A stretch of DNA of 64,000 nucleotides from Pseudomonas furukawaii (GCF_002355475.1 NZ_AP014862.1:5332001-5396000), one strand, 5' to 3'; shown: positions 40,223 to 48,946, counted from the stretch's first letter. Notes: generated by a model from the letters alone, not told the origin. Numbers and translations are program-made.

Positions 40223-41492
40223 CGAGCATCCTCCACCTGACCCGCTCCGGGCCCTCGGTGACTTTGGGTGGCAGTGGCCAGAGGCGGGCCGTGCGTCGCT
40301 CCAGCGTCAGTGTCGGCAGGATCTCGCCCTCCCGGAAGCGGCGGCGGGCCTTGTCCTTCACGGTGATCCAGAAGAAGTTCACATCCATCGCCTCCCAGTA
40401 GCCGGCGCGTGGGCAGGGCTCGCCGCTGACGCAGATGGGCGGCGAATCCAGGTAGACGAAGTGGGGGGACTCCGGCGTTGGGCGGCCGGTGGCGGGATCG
40501 AGGTGTTTGTCCCTGGCCAGTTGGTGGATCAGCGCCTCGCTGGGCTTGGGCGGCGGGATATTGGCCTTGCGTTCCTCCAGCCACTGGAGCTTGCCGTCCC
40601 AGGGCGGCAGCTCGGCGGGGGGCAGCGGGAGGATGTCGTTGATCTCGGGGACCTTGGGAGAGGCATAGGAGTAGTCCGCAAGGATGCTCCAGATTGCTTT
40701 GTAGCGTTCAGCGCGTTCGAGGTCTTTCTCTTGGCCTAGATAATGGAGAGTGTTCGTTGGGGTGGGGCCACGAAAGCCTTCATCCAGAAAGCCTGCAGAT
40801 GTTTCATCGCCTGCTGCGACGCCCAGTTGAAAGGCTTCGACTGCCTCTTGATAGTGACCATCCCCAGCTAAATCTACGCCGAGGTCCGTCGCCGCATCGC
40901 CATGCCCTTGTTCCGCCGCACATCGCCGCATCTGCCGGGCGATATCCGGTGCGAATCTGATAGGCGCCAACTTGTCCGCTACCAAGGCCTGGGCCAGTGC
41001 ACTGCCCTCGTCGGCGGCCTTGCGGTAATAACGCAGGGCCATTTCCGGGTTCTCCCGCAGGCCGGCAGAGCCACGTTGCAGGAATAGGCCAACGAAGTAG
41101 TAGCCACTGGCGACGCCGGCATCCATCAGCTCCTGGCTCAGACGCAAGCGCTCCTCGCCGCGCACTTTGAAGTGGCCACGAAAGGCGCCGTTGATCAGGT
41201 TGATGCTGGCCTTGTAGTGCTGGTGCTCGGCGGCAATGCGGTAGAGGCGTTCGACCTCGGCGTCCACCGCCGGGTCTTCCTTGAGCTGGTTGTGCTTCTG
41301 CTGCCAGCGGGCGTACTTGAACAGCAGGTCGCTGTCGGCCGAGGCCTCGGGGATGCGCTCGTGACGGCAGGTGAAGGCCAGGTTGGCGCGAATCTGGGAG
41401 AGCGGGTCCACGGCGGTGTCCTTTTTCAGTTTGAGTCCATGGCCGCCGCAGGCGGCCAGCAGCAGGGTCATCAGCAGGAGTAGGGTGCGCAT
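40212..41492 (-). CDS. Sel1-like lipoprotein, probable Tle5 immunity protein (copy 1)
   Basis: 426 residues, next to the phospholipase gene. Its ATG overlaps the phospholipase stop (ATGA), so it is translationally coupled, as expected for an immunity protein. The signal peptide differs at the start (MRTLLLLMTLLLAACGGHG) from the other copies but regains identity at the lipobox. Sel1-type repeats and the C-terminal domain match copy 2. Differences between copies cluster around residues ~215-295, which may be the effector-binding face. Confidence 0.82.
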   Translation of the reverse strand: MRTLLLLMTLLLAACGGHGLKLKKDTAVDPLSQIRANLAFTCRHERIPEASADSDLLFKYARWQQKHNQLKEDPAVDAEVERLYRIAAEHQHYKASINLINGAFRGHFKVRGEERLRLSQELMDAGVASGYYFVGLFLQRGSAGLRENPEMALRYYRKAADEGSALAQALVADKLAPIRFAPDIARQMRRCAAEQGHGDAATDLGVDLAGDGHYQEAVEAFQLGVAAGDETSAGFLDEGFRGPTPTNTLHYLGQEKDLERAERYKAIWSILADYSYASPKVPEINDILPLPPAELPPWDGKLQWLEERKANIPPPKPSEALIHQLARDKHLDPATGRPTPESPHFVYLDSPPICVSGEPCPRAGYWEAMDVNFFWITVKDKARRRFREGEILPTLTLERRTARLWPLPPKVTEGPERVRWRMLGEV

Positions 41493-43342
41493 CAGTCGAG
41501 ATTGCTCAGGGTGGTCTTGTCGTAGAGGAATTCCACTACAGGAGTATCTGGTGGAAGATCTTTTGACTGGCGCTCCTTATTCTTCTTGATGAGCTCTTCC
41601 CAGGCCTTGAATGCATCCTTCGGATTGTCCTGCACACCCTGGCCAGCGGTATGCAGATTCCAGAGCCGCCGGCGCATGGCCTGGGTCACCTCGTGCCACT
41701 CGTGGAGGATGTTCAGCTCGCTGTCCACCTGCATGCTGCGAGTGTTGATGTTGGCCGAGCCGTGGGTGGTGAGCACGTCGTCGACGATCATCAGCTTGGA
41801 GTGGATGTACACCGGTACCCAGGGCTTGCCGGCCGGCGAATCGGGGGCCACCAGGGAGCAGACGTGGACTTTCAGGCCAGGGCGTGTCTCGGGGATCAGG
41901 TCTTCGTCTTCAATCTCCTTGATCTGCTCATCCAGCTCCTTCTGCCACTTGGCCAGCTCCTGTTTGCCATGCCAGTCATTGGCGCCATCCGGGCGAGGCT
42001 TGGGTGGCATGTCCCGTTCGGCTCGCTTGATACGCAACTCCTTGGTGACCTTGGGAATGGTGTCGGCCCGTCCCAGGCTTTCCAGCATGCGCTGGGTGTT
42101 GACGGTGCCCTTGCCGATGCCTTCGTCCGTGACATTGGTGACCACGAACAGGTGCAACGCGCCATGTATGCCTGGATCGCGCCCGTTGTTGGTCTGTACT
42201 TTGGCGGCCTCGAGAATGGCCTCTGCCAGGGGCGGCCAGCGGAAGTACTGGTTCTCGATGTAGATGAACTGGGTGGCGTTGTTGATGGCCTTCAGGTAGC
42301 CCGCCTGGATATCGCGAATCCCGCCCCGTTCCTGGGCCTGGGTGCGCAACAGTTGGGCCATCAGCGCAGTCCCGCATTCCGTGCGTGGTTGCAGTTGCAC
42401 GGCCACCTCATAGGCGTTGCGTGAGCGCAGCAGGTCTTCGCCGGTTTCCTTGGCCCAGGCGGTGGCGAAGTTGTGGTGCAGGTCCCTGAGGATCCGGCCG
42501 GTGATCTGGCAGGAAATGTCCTGGCGCGGCAAGGCCCCGCGGGGGCCACGATTGGGGGCGTGGGTCTTCGCATCGGGGCGCTTGGGATCGGGCCGCCAGA
42601 GGGCCGAATGGTGGTCGGTGTCCCAGTATTCATCGAGCATGTTGTGGCCCATGACGAAGCCGATGGCCCGCTCCGGCAATTCGAAGTCGACCAGCACGGA
42701 CTTCTGGTGGTGGGTCACCGTGTGACGCATGACGAAGGCGGAGCGCTTGGCCAGCTCCGGGTCAAGGCGCCTGAGCTTGAGCTGGTGGGCGATTTCCGTA
42801 CGCTCGGACAGGCTGAAGTCACGGCTGACGAACAGCGGGATATGGGCATCCGCCAAGTCGGCTGCCTTGTCATCGGCGACCGCGTATTGCTTGAACCACT
42901 GGCGGTCGTAGGCGTACTGCTCATCGCTGGAGGTCTGTCCTGCCCGGTCGGCGAGACCGCCCTTGCCGGGCAGGTTGGCTTCACCGGCCATCCCCGCCGC
43001 ATTGAGCGGCATCTCCCACCCCAGGATGCGCACCCGCACCCCTTGCCGGGCCTTCTCTTCCAGCAGTACGCCGATGCAGCGGTCGTCACTGCCATCGCGG
43101 ATGAAGTGCATCGAGGGCTGGAAGCCCCAGCAGATGATGTCGACCGAGCGCTGGGCCTCGGCGATGGCCTGGTGCACCGCACGAAAGGCCTCCTCGCCAT
43201 TGATCAGGGGCTTGTAGCTGGCGGGCCAGGGCCGGTACTCGGTATCGCAGACGAACCAGGGCGTGCTGCAGACGGCTTCGTGGGTGTGCTGGAGGGCGAT
43301 GGGTACGACGATTTCGGGGTGCCTGGCGTTGGCGGGTCTCAT
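41492..43342 (-). CDS. tle5b: Phospholipase D effector of the Tle5 (PldB-like) family
   Basis: 616-residue PLD-superfamily enzyme with two HxKx4D catalytic motifs: THHQKSVLVDF near residue 209 and YIHSKLMIVDD near 516, the second followed by GSANINTRSM. The N-terminal part has AIAEAQRSVDIICWGFQPS, typical of PLD domains. Known Tle5 enzymes are type VI secretion effectors that hydrolyse membrane phospholipids in target cells. No signal peptide is seen. Three downstream Sel1 lipoprotein genes, the first coupled by ATGA, support the effector-immunity reading. No VgrG or PAAR gene is visible in the window, so delivery is inferred. Confidence 0.85.
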   Translation of the reverse strand: MRPANARHPEIVVPIALQHTHEAVCSTPWFVCDTEYRPWPASYKPLINGEEAFRAVHQAIAEAQRSVDIICWGFQPSMHFIRDGSDDRCIGVLLEEKARQGVRVRILGWEMPLNAAGMAGEANLPGKGGLADRAGQTSSDEQYAYDRQWFKQYAVADDKAADLADAHIPLFVSRDFSLSERTEIAHQLKLRRLDPELAKRSAFVMRHTVTHHQKSVLVDFELPERAIGFVMGHNMLDEYWDTDHHSALWRPDPKRPDAKTHAPNRGPRGALPRQDISCQITGRILRDLHHNFATAWAKETGEDLLRSRNAYEVAVQLQPRTECGTALMAQLLRTQAQERGGIRDIQAGYLKAINNATQFIYIENQYFRWPPLAEAILEAAKVQTNNGRDPGIHGALHLFVVTNVTDEGIGKGTVNTQRMLESLGRADTIPKVTKELRIKRAERDMPPKPRPDGANDWHGKQELAKWQKELDEQIKEIEDEDLIPETRPGLKVHVCSLVAPDSPAGKPWVPVYIHSKLMIVDDVLTTHGSANINTRSMQVDSELNILHEWHEVTQAMRRRLWNLHTAGQGVQDNPKDAFKAWEELIKKNKERQSKDLPPDTPVVEFLYDKTTLSNLD

Positions 43343-43801
43343 CGAGTGTCTCCTTTCTGGCCCTGGCGCGGCTCCAGGGCGAGTGGGTAACGGGCTTCGT
43401 CGTTGGAGCCGGAAGCCGGCGGGACGGCGGTTATCTAGGCCGATAACGCTTGGGTGGGGAAATCAGAGGAATCTGGAAAGGCGCTCGAAACGTCTGAGTA
43501 CTGGACGATTTTTGGCGGGCTGTAGGTGCCCGGGACTCGCGAATCGAACCGATGTCGAGCGATGCTGAACCTTCGCCAGCAGGGTGCCCCTGTGAACCTG
43601 GCCGGTGCGCGCAGCGCACCCTACGAACAGTCCTACCCGCCAACCGCCTTGCAGTCCTACAAGGCCCCTCGATAGCGTCTCGCCCCGTTGCGGCTTCGGC
43701 TGCGACCGGGATTAGAACCCCCGTAGATGTATCGCGAAGCCAATAGCGCCATAAGCAGGATCAGCGAGCCGCTCTGTCGACTCGCCGCCCCTGGCAGTCT
43801 A
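43343..43801. other. Intergenic region upstream of the phospholipase gene
   Basis: About 460 bases with no supported gene. It contains a short GC-rich repeat typical of Pseudomonas intergenic DNA (GGTGCGCGCAGCGCACC near 43600) and a segment near 43690-43730 rich in CGGCTTCGGCTGCG. The promoter of the phospholipase operon should lie near 43350-43450, but no clear consensus is visible. Confidence 0.4.
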
Positions 43802-43898
43802 TGGCGGACCGTGCAGGGTGGGCTCATGCCCATCCGGTTGTTGGCTTCGCGGCCGGGGTTCTAACCCTGCACGGTCCGCCACCCTCCTTCACGGTGGC
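43802..43898 (+). ncRNA. Candidate structured RNA element upstream of the BRO-N gene
   Basis: An 18-bp perfect stem joins 43802-43819 (TGGCGGACCGTGCAGGGT) to 43864-43881. Inside are a GGGC-TCAT-GCCC hairpin (43820-43831) and a CCGG-CCGG hairpin (834-856), giving a three-way junction. A competing hairpin GCCACC/GGTGGC (43878-43898) overlaps the 3' arm of the main stem, so the two folds exclude each other. The 3' half (GGTTCTAACCC...CGCCA) is tRNA-like in look, but the stem is far too long for a tRNA. Function unknown. Confidence 0.5.
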
Positions 43899-43929
43899 GG
43901 CTACTCGGTTCCAGACAAGGAGTTTGAAC

Positions 43930-44007
43930 ATGAGAGCCCCAACCCTGCCTCGGCGCCGCAAAGGCGCCCTTTCCCCCCGCCTCCGCCAGGAGGTGCGCCA
44001 TGACTGA
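43930..44007 (+). CDS. 25-residue basic peptide upstream of the BRO-N gene
   Basis: MRAPTLPRRRKGALSPRLRQ followed by EVRHD and a stop. AGGAG lies 8 bases before the ATG. Its last 8 bases overlap the BRO-N start (ATGACTGA), so it may act as a leader for translational coupling. It is very Arg/Lys rich. It could be a real microprotein or just a regulatory leader; length alone does not decide. Confidence 0.45.
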   Translation: MRAPTLPRRRKGALSPRLRQEVRHD

Positions 44008-44473
44008 CTACCTCACCCCCACGCGCTTCCTGCGCTTTCGCCTGTCGTTGCGCGCCCTGCTGATCGACGACCGCCCCTGGTTCGTCGCCCGCGACCTGGC
44101 GAAGCTGGCCAGCATCCGCACCGACACGGACTTCACCCGCAAGCTGGATGAGGACCAATGGCGCGACGAGGTGATCCGCCTGGAGGACGGCGGCTTCCGC
44201 CTGGAGCGGCTGGTGAACGAGAGCGGCCTGCATCAGCTGCTGCTGGTGCACTACTACCACCCGGAACATCGCGGGCTGCGTCGCTGGATCAGCGACGAGG
44301 TGGTGCCGGCCCTCAGCCGCGAAGGGACGGCGGGTCAGCAACCGCGCCGGCGATTACTGCGCTGGCAGGGCCAGCCGCTGACCCTGATGGAGTGGCAGGG
44401 CACGCTGTGGATTCGCTACGAGGACATGCCGCGACTCCAGGGCCAGGTGCCGGAACGCGAAACGCTGCGCTGA
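44000..44473 (+). CDS. BRO-N-domain (phage antirepressor-like) protein
   Basis: 157 residues. The N-terminal part matches the BRO-N/Bro family pattern: RFRLSLRALLIDDRPWFVARDLAKLA, then GGFRLERLVNESGLHQLLL and HRGLRRWISDEVVPALSREG. The C-terminal ~45 residues are basic and unconserved (PRRRLLRWQGQPLTLMEWQG). BRO-N proteins are DNA-binding antirepressors of phages and mobile elements, but solitary copies occur widely in Pseudomonas. A strong AGGAGGTG site precedes the ATG. It sits between two structured elements, with no other phage gene nearby. Confidence 0.83.
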   Translation: MTDYLTPTRFLRFRLSLRALLIDDRPWFVARDLAKLASIRTDTDFTRKLDEDQWRDEVIRLEDGGFRLERLVNESGLHQLLLVHYYHPEHRGLRRWISDEVVPALSREGTAGQQPRRRLLRWQGQPLTLMEWQGTLWIRYEDMPRLQGQVPERETLR

Positions 44474-44575
44474 CGAGAACTTCCGAACTCGTTCTATATC
44501 TTCCCCAGCACCACGGACTGTTAAATGGGCTTGCAAGGCTCAGTACTCATTGCAATTGAAATCATCAACGAGTTA

Positions 44576-44640
44576 GGGCCGCAATCAGTACCACCCTGGA
44601 TGGTGTTCAGGCTCCCGCCCTGCTGATTGCGGCCCCCTTT
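44576..44640 (+). terminator. Long hairpin terminator after the BRO-N gene
   Basis: GGGCCGCAATCAG (44576) and CTGATTGCGGCCC (44620) form a perfect 13-bp stem followed by CCCTTTTT. The 31-base loop contains its own CACC...GGTG pairing. Just outside, AACTCGTT near 44487 is complementary to AACGAGTT near 44568, so the whole 3' region can fold into a larger structure. Confidence 0.75.
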
Positions 44641-44806
44641 TTCACCCGCCCTGCGCCTTTTCCTCCCCCCAGTCACGGCACGGCAGTCGTGAAACGACCA
44701 CTCGTCGGCGACCTCCGGTCAGAAAGTTCCACCCAGGCAGGGTAATTGCCGTTCTATGGGTAGATAGTAAATTTTTCACCCCCTTCGACCTTCGAGCGAG
44801 GTGGCC

Positions 44807-45049
44807 ATGAAACGAGAATTCCCCGAGCACATCGCCTGGAGCGAAGCGCGCATGAACGGCGACCATGCGTTGGCCTTCGTCGCGGTCCAGCCGCGCAATC
44901 CGCGCAAGGAAGCACGTTTTCACCTGGTGTATGACGGCACCAGCTTCGCGCAACTGTCCGAGGCGACCCACGCGGCGGAGCGCGCGCTGCAAGGCATCCT
45001 GCGCTTCGATGGTTTCGATGCGCCGGTGTTCAATTCACCGGAGTGCTGA
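44807..45049 (+). CDS. Small conserved-looking protein of unknown function
   Basis: 80 residues starting MKREFPEHIAWSEARMNGDH and ending in a short Pro/Cys tail. It has amphipathic alternation (ARFHLVYDGTSFAQLSEATH) and no signal peptide or membrane span. ATG 44807 is chosen over an in-frame GTG at 44801 because GCGAGG then has correct spacing. No recognised family. Confidence 0.65.
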   Translation: MKREFPEHIAWSEARMNGDHALAFVAVQPRNPRKEARFHLVYDGTSFAQLSEATHAAERALQGILRFDGFDAPVFNSPEC

Positions 45050-45092
45050 GTGGCGGCGGGGACGGCGGGACCACGGGAGCCGTGGCCCCCTG

Positions 45093-45263
45093 TCAGCTGG
45101 CGGGGGGCTTGGGCTGGGCCTTCGACCACTGGGACTTCTTGCGGTCCGGGTCCCAGCCGGACTTGCCGGTAGGCACCTTGGTGATCGCCCCGCCCTTCTC
45201 AAGGAACGCCCGGGTCTGCTCATCGAGTTGGGATCTTGCGCGGTTCGTCTCGAAATCGGACAT
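45093..45263 (-). CDS. Small hydrophilic protein of unknown function
   Basis: 56 residues, MSDFETNRARSQLDEQTRAF then LEKGGAITKVPTGKSGWDPD, ending QPKPPAS. It is soluble, charged and probably partly unstructured. It starts just after an AAAAGGTGACGTTC stretch (GGTGA at good spacing on the minus strand). The reading keeps a protein-like composition from start to stop, and I consider it real although short. No known function. Confidence 0.7.
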   Translation of the reverse strand: MSDFETNRARSQLDEQTRAFLEKGGAITKVPTGKSGWDPDRKKSQWSKAQPKPPAS

Positions 45264-45573
45264 GAACGTCACCTTTTAGTCGCGGGGCGTCATGATGTGC
45301 GCCCGGACGAGGGACTATACAGGCTCGCTCGCCAGCCGCGTGAACAATCGACCGCCCGTCCCCGATCCGAACAAAAAACCGCAGCAACCGAAAGAAAAAG
45401 CTATCCAATCTCGTCAGACCCTGTATCCTGCCGCCACTGCCTGCACAGTCTCGCGGCACCGGCTTGATGATCTGTCCTTTCGATGTTCCATCTCCTCGGC
45501 TCGCTTCACTACGCATACAGTCATGGCCTGGCAAGTTGCCCGGCTAGCATTCAATTTACCTTGGAGACACATC
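45264..45573 (+). promoter_or_regulatory. Long leader region of the cold-shock gene
   Basis: 310 bases precede the cold-shock start, with an AT-richer patch around 45360-45430 (GAACAAAAAACCGCAGC, GAAAAAGCTATCC) that may hold the promoter. Long 5' leaders that change structure at low temperature are typical of csp genes; I could not assign exact -10/-35 boxes. Confidence 0.4.
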
Positions 45574-45783
45574 ATGTCCGCACGTCAAACCGGTACCGTT
45601 AAGTGGTTCAACGCCGAGAAAGGTTTCGGCTTCATCACCCCTGAGCAAGGTCCGGACGTATTCGTTCACTTCCGTCAGATCGAGTCCACCGGCTACAAGT
45701 CCCTGGACGAAGGCCAGCGCGTAAGCTTCCTGGTTACTGCCGGCGCCAAAGGCCCGCAAGCCGAAGCCGTTCGCGCCGAGTAA
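45574..45783 (+). CDS. Cold-shock protein (CspA family)
   Basis: 69-residue single cold-shock domain, an RNA chaperone that binds single-stranded nucleic acids. RNP1 is KGFGFITP and RNP2 is VFVHF; the start is [18 protein letters not shown]. Length and motifs are fully conserved. ATG 45574 follows TTGGAGACACATC. Which of several Pseudomonas csp paralogues this is cannot be decided from sequence alone. Confidence 0.95.
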   Translation: MSARQTGTVKWFNAEKGFGFITPEQGPDVFVHFRQIESTGYKSLDEGQRVSFLVTAGAKGPQAEAVRAE

Positions 45784-45802
45784 GCACGCCTTACCCACAA
45801 GA

Positions 45803-45828
45803 AACCCCGCCTGGTGCGGGGTTTTTTG
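45803..45828 (+). terminator. Terminator of the cold-shock gene
   Basis: AACCCCGC and GCGGGGTT stem with a 5-base loop followed by TTTTTG, 20 bases after the stop codon. Confidence 0.9.
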
Positions 45829-45957
45829 TTTTCTGCGCCAAGGGCCGGGACGGGCCTTGCGTCCATGCGGGCCCGACTTTCCTCACAAGGTACGCGCCAG
45901 CAGATCGCGGCGCGCGTCGCCCATTCGACGAAGGCGTATCCAACCCGACACCCGGCT

Positions 45958-46707
45958 TCAGTCCTCATCCACCTCGCGCCCATCAAGAGCGCGAGCCGGG
46001 CGATGGTTGTCGGGGAACAACTCCCGGAATCGCTGGATCTGGCTGGCGGATAGCTGAATGGGTTGCTCATACAGCACCCACTTCACGCCCTCGGTACAGG
46101 GCGGAGTGGTCAGAGAGCCGTCATAGAACAGATGATGCCCGGTGGCGGGGAGCAGCCTTTGCAGCTGCGGTGCCATCAGCAGGCCAAGCCTCGCCTCACC
46201 CCCTTCTTCTTCGGGCAGGACGTCCCAGAGATCGGCCAGTTCATCGTTCGCCTCTCCCTGCTCGATCATCACGCCCAGCACCAGCAAACCACCATCATCG
46301 GCCTGGTGGACCAGATGCATCTCCATCGGGTACTCGCGCTGATCGAACTGGTGCTCGCTGGGCGTATGGAAATGGAACTGCATCAAACGATAGTGCCGCC
46401 CCATATAGCTCAAACCGGTTTCCCCCATCGGCTTTGCCTGGATGCTATGGCCGTTGTTGAGGACCTCCATCGGCAGCACCTGGTAGTCCACGCGCAAGGC
46501 ATCGGAGTCGACGCTACGGGAGGTCACCTCACGCCAATCGATGTTTACCGGCGATTGCATCTGCCCGGTGGAGCAGAGTTTGTCCCCCAGCTCGCCCCAA
46601 TGATCGGGCCCCTGGTCACCTCGATAGGACCAGTGGGCGGGCGAGGCGCTAACGGCCTGAACACTCAGGCACACTGCAGCGATAAACGAACCAAGAACAC
46701 GAGCCAT
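45958..46707 (-). CDS. Alpha-class carbonic anhydrase, exported
   Basis: 249 residues with a Sec signal peptide (SVQAVSASPA), so periplasmic; it interconverts CO2 and bicarbonate. Alpha-CA motifs are clear: HWSYRGDQGPDHWGEL, QSPVNIDW, the zinc histidines in MQFHFHTPSEH near residue 108-115 with the third His in MEMHLVHQ, and the substrate pocket LTTPPCTEGVKW. ATG 46707 is chosen for the GGAGCAACA ribosome site; the frame is open 45 codons upstream but without protein-like sequence. Convergent with the cold-shock gene. Confidence 0.94.
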   Translation of the reverse strand: MARVLGSFIAAVCLSVQAVSASPAHWSYRGDQGPDHWGELGDKLCSTGQMQSPVNIDWREVTSRSVDSDALRVDYQVLPMEVLNNGHSIQAKPMGETGLSYMGRHYRLMQFHFHTPSEHQFDQREYPMEMHLVHQADDGGLLVLGVMIEQGEANDELADLWDVLPEEEGGEARLGLLMAPQLQRLLPATGHHLFYDGSLTTPPCTEGVKWVLYEQPIQLSASQIQRFRELFPDNHRPARALDGREVDED

Positions 46708-47137
46708 TGTTGCTCCATAAGTGGAAATCAGCCGCTGCAGGCTGGAACTTGAGCCGCGCAGCGGTTGCGGAGGGGGCGAAATCGACAGCCGCAGATCGGG
46801 AAAGCAGGCGGCTCTTCGAATGCGAAAAAGCTTATTGAACATGTGAACCGCCCCCTATCTGACCGGCACCAATTGATCCGCACTTCACACCAGGACTCGT
46901 CAGAATTTCAGTCGTCTCCGGATACACGCCGATTCTTGCCGAGCTGAGCCGCTTCCCGACCACTCCGGCCCCAAACGTCCCGATGTCGAGCCAGATGAAC
47001 ACCCTGCCGCAAAGACGGTCTCACTGCTGGCCAGGGATGCGGCGGTGCTACTATCGCCCCGCACTGCCGGCGGCCCGTCGCGGTCCCTGGCAAGCGCATC
47101 CCCGCCCTATCCCCCTGAAGAACCACGGATACCCAGC
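46708..47137. other. Divergent gap between carbonic anhydrase and ABC transporter
   Basis: 430 bases that must carry promoters for both divergent genes. An AT-rich patch on the anhydrase side (GCTTATTGAACATGTG near 46830) is the best candidate region. No clear consensus box, hairpin or gene was found. Confidence 0.4.
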
Positions 47138-48946
47138 ATGGAAATGGATTGGAGCAAGGCGCTGCAAGAAAGCCTCGGCTGGCTTGCCATCGCGTCCCTG
47201 ATCACCATCGTTGCCTTCGCCGCGGCCGGTGCCGCAGCAGTGAAGTTCACCCGTTGGGGCAGCCAGTTCTGGCAGATCGCCGGCCCCTATCTCAGCCCGA
47301 AACGCAGCTGGCGACCGCTGCTGGCGTTCACCCTGCTGCTGGTGCTGACCCTGTTCTCGGTACGCATGAACGTGCTCTTCTCGTTCTGGTACAACGGTTT
47401 CTACAGCGCCCTCCAGGGGCTGGACCAGAAGGCCTTCTGGTACTTCCTCGGGATCTTCTCGGTGCTGGCCACCATCCACGTGCTGCGGGCGCTGTTCACC
47501 TACTACGTGACCCAGGCCTTCAATATCCACTGGCGGGTCTGGCTCAACGACCGGCTCACCGCTGACTGGATGAAGGGCGACGCCTACTACCGTGGCCAGT
47601 TCCTCGCCGAGCCGGTGGACAACCCCGACCAGCGTATCGAGCTGGACGTGAATTCCTTCGTCAACGGCTCGGTCTCCCTGGCGCTCGGCGCCGTGAGCGC
47701 GCTGGTCTCCCTGGTGGCCTTCACCGGCATCCTCTGGGGCCTGTCGGCGCCCTTCGAGCTGGGTGGCGTGGAGATTCCCCGGGCCATGGTCTTCGCCGTC
47801 TACATCTACGTGATAGTCGCCACCTGGATCGCCTTCCGCCTGGGCCGTCCGCTGATCCGGCTGAACTTCCTCAACGAGAAGCTCACCGCGAACTTCCGCT
47901 ACGCCCTGATGCGCCTGCGGGAATACGCCGAGAACGTCGCCTTCTACCAGGGCACCGCGATCGAGCGCGGCACCCTGCTCGGCCGCTTCTCCGCGCTGAT
48001 CGGCAACGTCTGGGCGCTGGTCTACCGGACCCTGAAGTTCGACGGCTTCAACCTGGCGGTGAGCCAGGTGGCGGTGATCTTCCCCTTCATCCTCCAGGCG
48101 CCGCGCTTCTTCAGCGGCGCCATCAAGCTGGGCGACGTGATGCAGACCTCCCAGGCCTTCGGCCAGGTGCAGGACTCGCTGTCGTTCTTCCGCAGCTCCT
48201 ACGACACCTTCGCCCAGTACCGCGCCACCCTCGACCGCCTCACCGGCTTCCTCGACGCCAACGAGGACGCCCGCGAGCTGCCCCGGGTCATCACCCAGGA
48301 TGCGGCGGACAGCCTGCGCATCGAAGGCATGGACGTGCTGCGCCCGGACGGCCACCGGCTGCTGGCGGACCTGAACCTCGCGCTGCAACCCGGCCAGGCG
48401 CTGCTGATCAGGGGCCCCTCCGGCAGCGGCAAGACCACCCTGCTGCGCTCCCTGGCCGGCCTCTGGCCCTACGCCGAGGGCAAGGTCCAGCGCCCCGGCG
48501 GGCACCAGGCGCTGTTCCTCTCCCAGCGCCCCTACCTGCCCCTGGGCGACCTGCGCACCGCCATCGCCTACCCCAACACCAGCACCCCGGCCGACGACGA
48601 ACGCCTGAAGCAGGCCCTGCGCCGGGTCAACCTCGCCCACCTGGCGGAGCACCTGGACCTCAGCCAGGACTGGACGCGCATCCTCTCCATCGGCGAACAG
48701 CAGCGCCTGGCCTTCGCCCGGGTGCTGTTCAACCAGCCGCGCATCGTTTTCCTCGACGAGTCCACCTCCGCCATGGACGAAGGCCTGGAGCACGCCCTCT
48801 ACTCGCTGCTGCGTGAAGAGCTGGGCGATACCCTGCTGGTGAGCGTCGGCCACCGCGCCACCCTCACCCAGTTCCACACCCATCGCCTGGAGGTGGACGG
48901 ACAGGGCGGCTGGTCGCTGCTGGAGCAACAGCCGGCGATGGCGTAA
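47138..48946 (+). CDS. SbmA/YddA-like ABC transporter (fused membrane and ATPase domains)
   Basis: 602-residue half-transporter. The membrane domain (ABC_membrane_2 type) has six or so spans, with family segments RMNVLFSFWYNGFYSALQG, NIHWRVWLNDRLTADWM and NPDQRIELDV. The ATPase domain has Walker A GPSGSGKTTLLRSLAGLWP near residue 426, signature LSIGEQQRLAFARV near 533 and Walker B RIVFLDESTSAMDE. Homologues include E. coli YddA and peptide importers related to SbmA/BacA and mycobacterial Rv1819c; substrate unknown. ATG 47138 (MEMDWSKALQ) precedes the first span. Confidence 0.9.
   Translation: MEMDWSKALQESLGWLAIASLITIVAFAAAGAAAVKFTRWGSQFWQIAGPYLSPKRSWRPLLAFTLLLVLTLFSVRMNVLFSFWYNGFYSALQGLDQKAFWYFLGIFSVLATIHVLRALFTYYVTQAFNIHWRVWLNDRLTADWMKGDAYYRGQFLAEPVDNPDQRIELDVNSFVNGSVSLALGAVSALVSLVAFTGILWGLSAPFELGGVEIPRAMVFAVYIYVIVATWIAFRLGRPLIRLNFLNEKLTANFRYALMRLREYAENVAFYQGTAIERGTLLGRFSALIGNVWALVYRTLKFDGFNLAVSQVAVIFPFILQAPRFFSGAIKLGDVMQTSQAFGQVQDSLSFFRSSYDTFAQYRATLDRLTGFLDANEDARELPRVITQDAADSLRIEGMDVLRPDGHRLLADLNLALQPGQALLIRGPSGSGKTTLLRSLAGLWPYAEGKVQRPGGHQALFLSQRPYLPLGDLRTAIAYPNTSTPADDERLKQALRRVNLAHLAEHLDLSQDWTRILSIGEQQRLAFARVLFNQPRIVFLDESTSAMDEGLEHALYSLLREELGDTLLVSVGHRATLTQFHTHRLEVDGQGGWSLLEQQPAMA

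Noticed and set aside
43802-43881. Possible tRNA gene
   Set aside because: The ends resemble an acceptor and T-arm, but the outer stem is 18 bp and there is no anticodon arm of proper size.
47051-48928. Long minus-strand frame opposite the ABC transporter
   Set aside because: No protein family features; the plus strand has complete ABC motifs.
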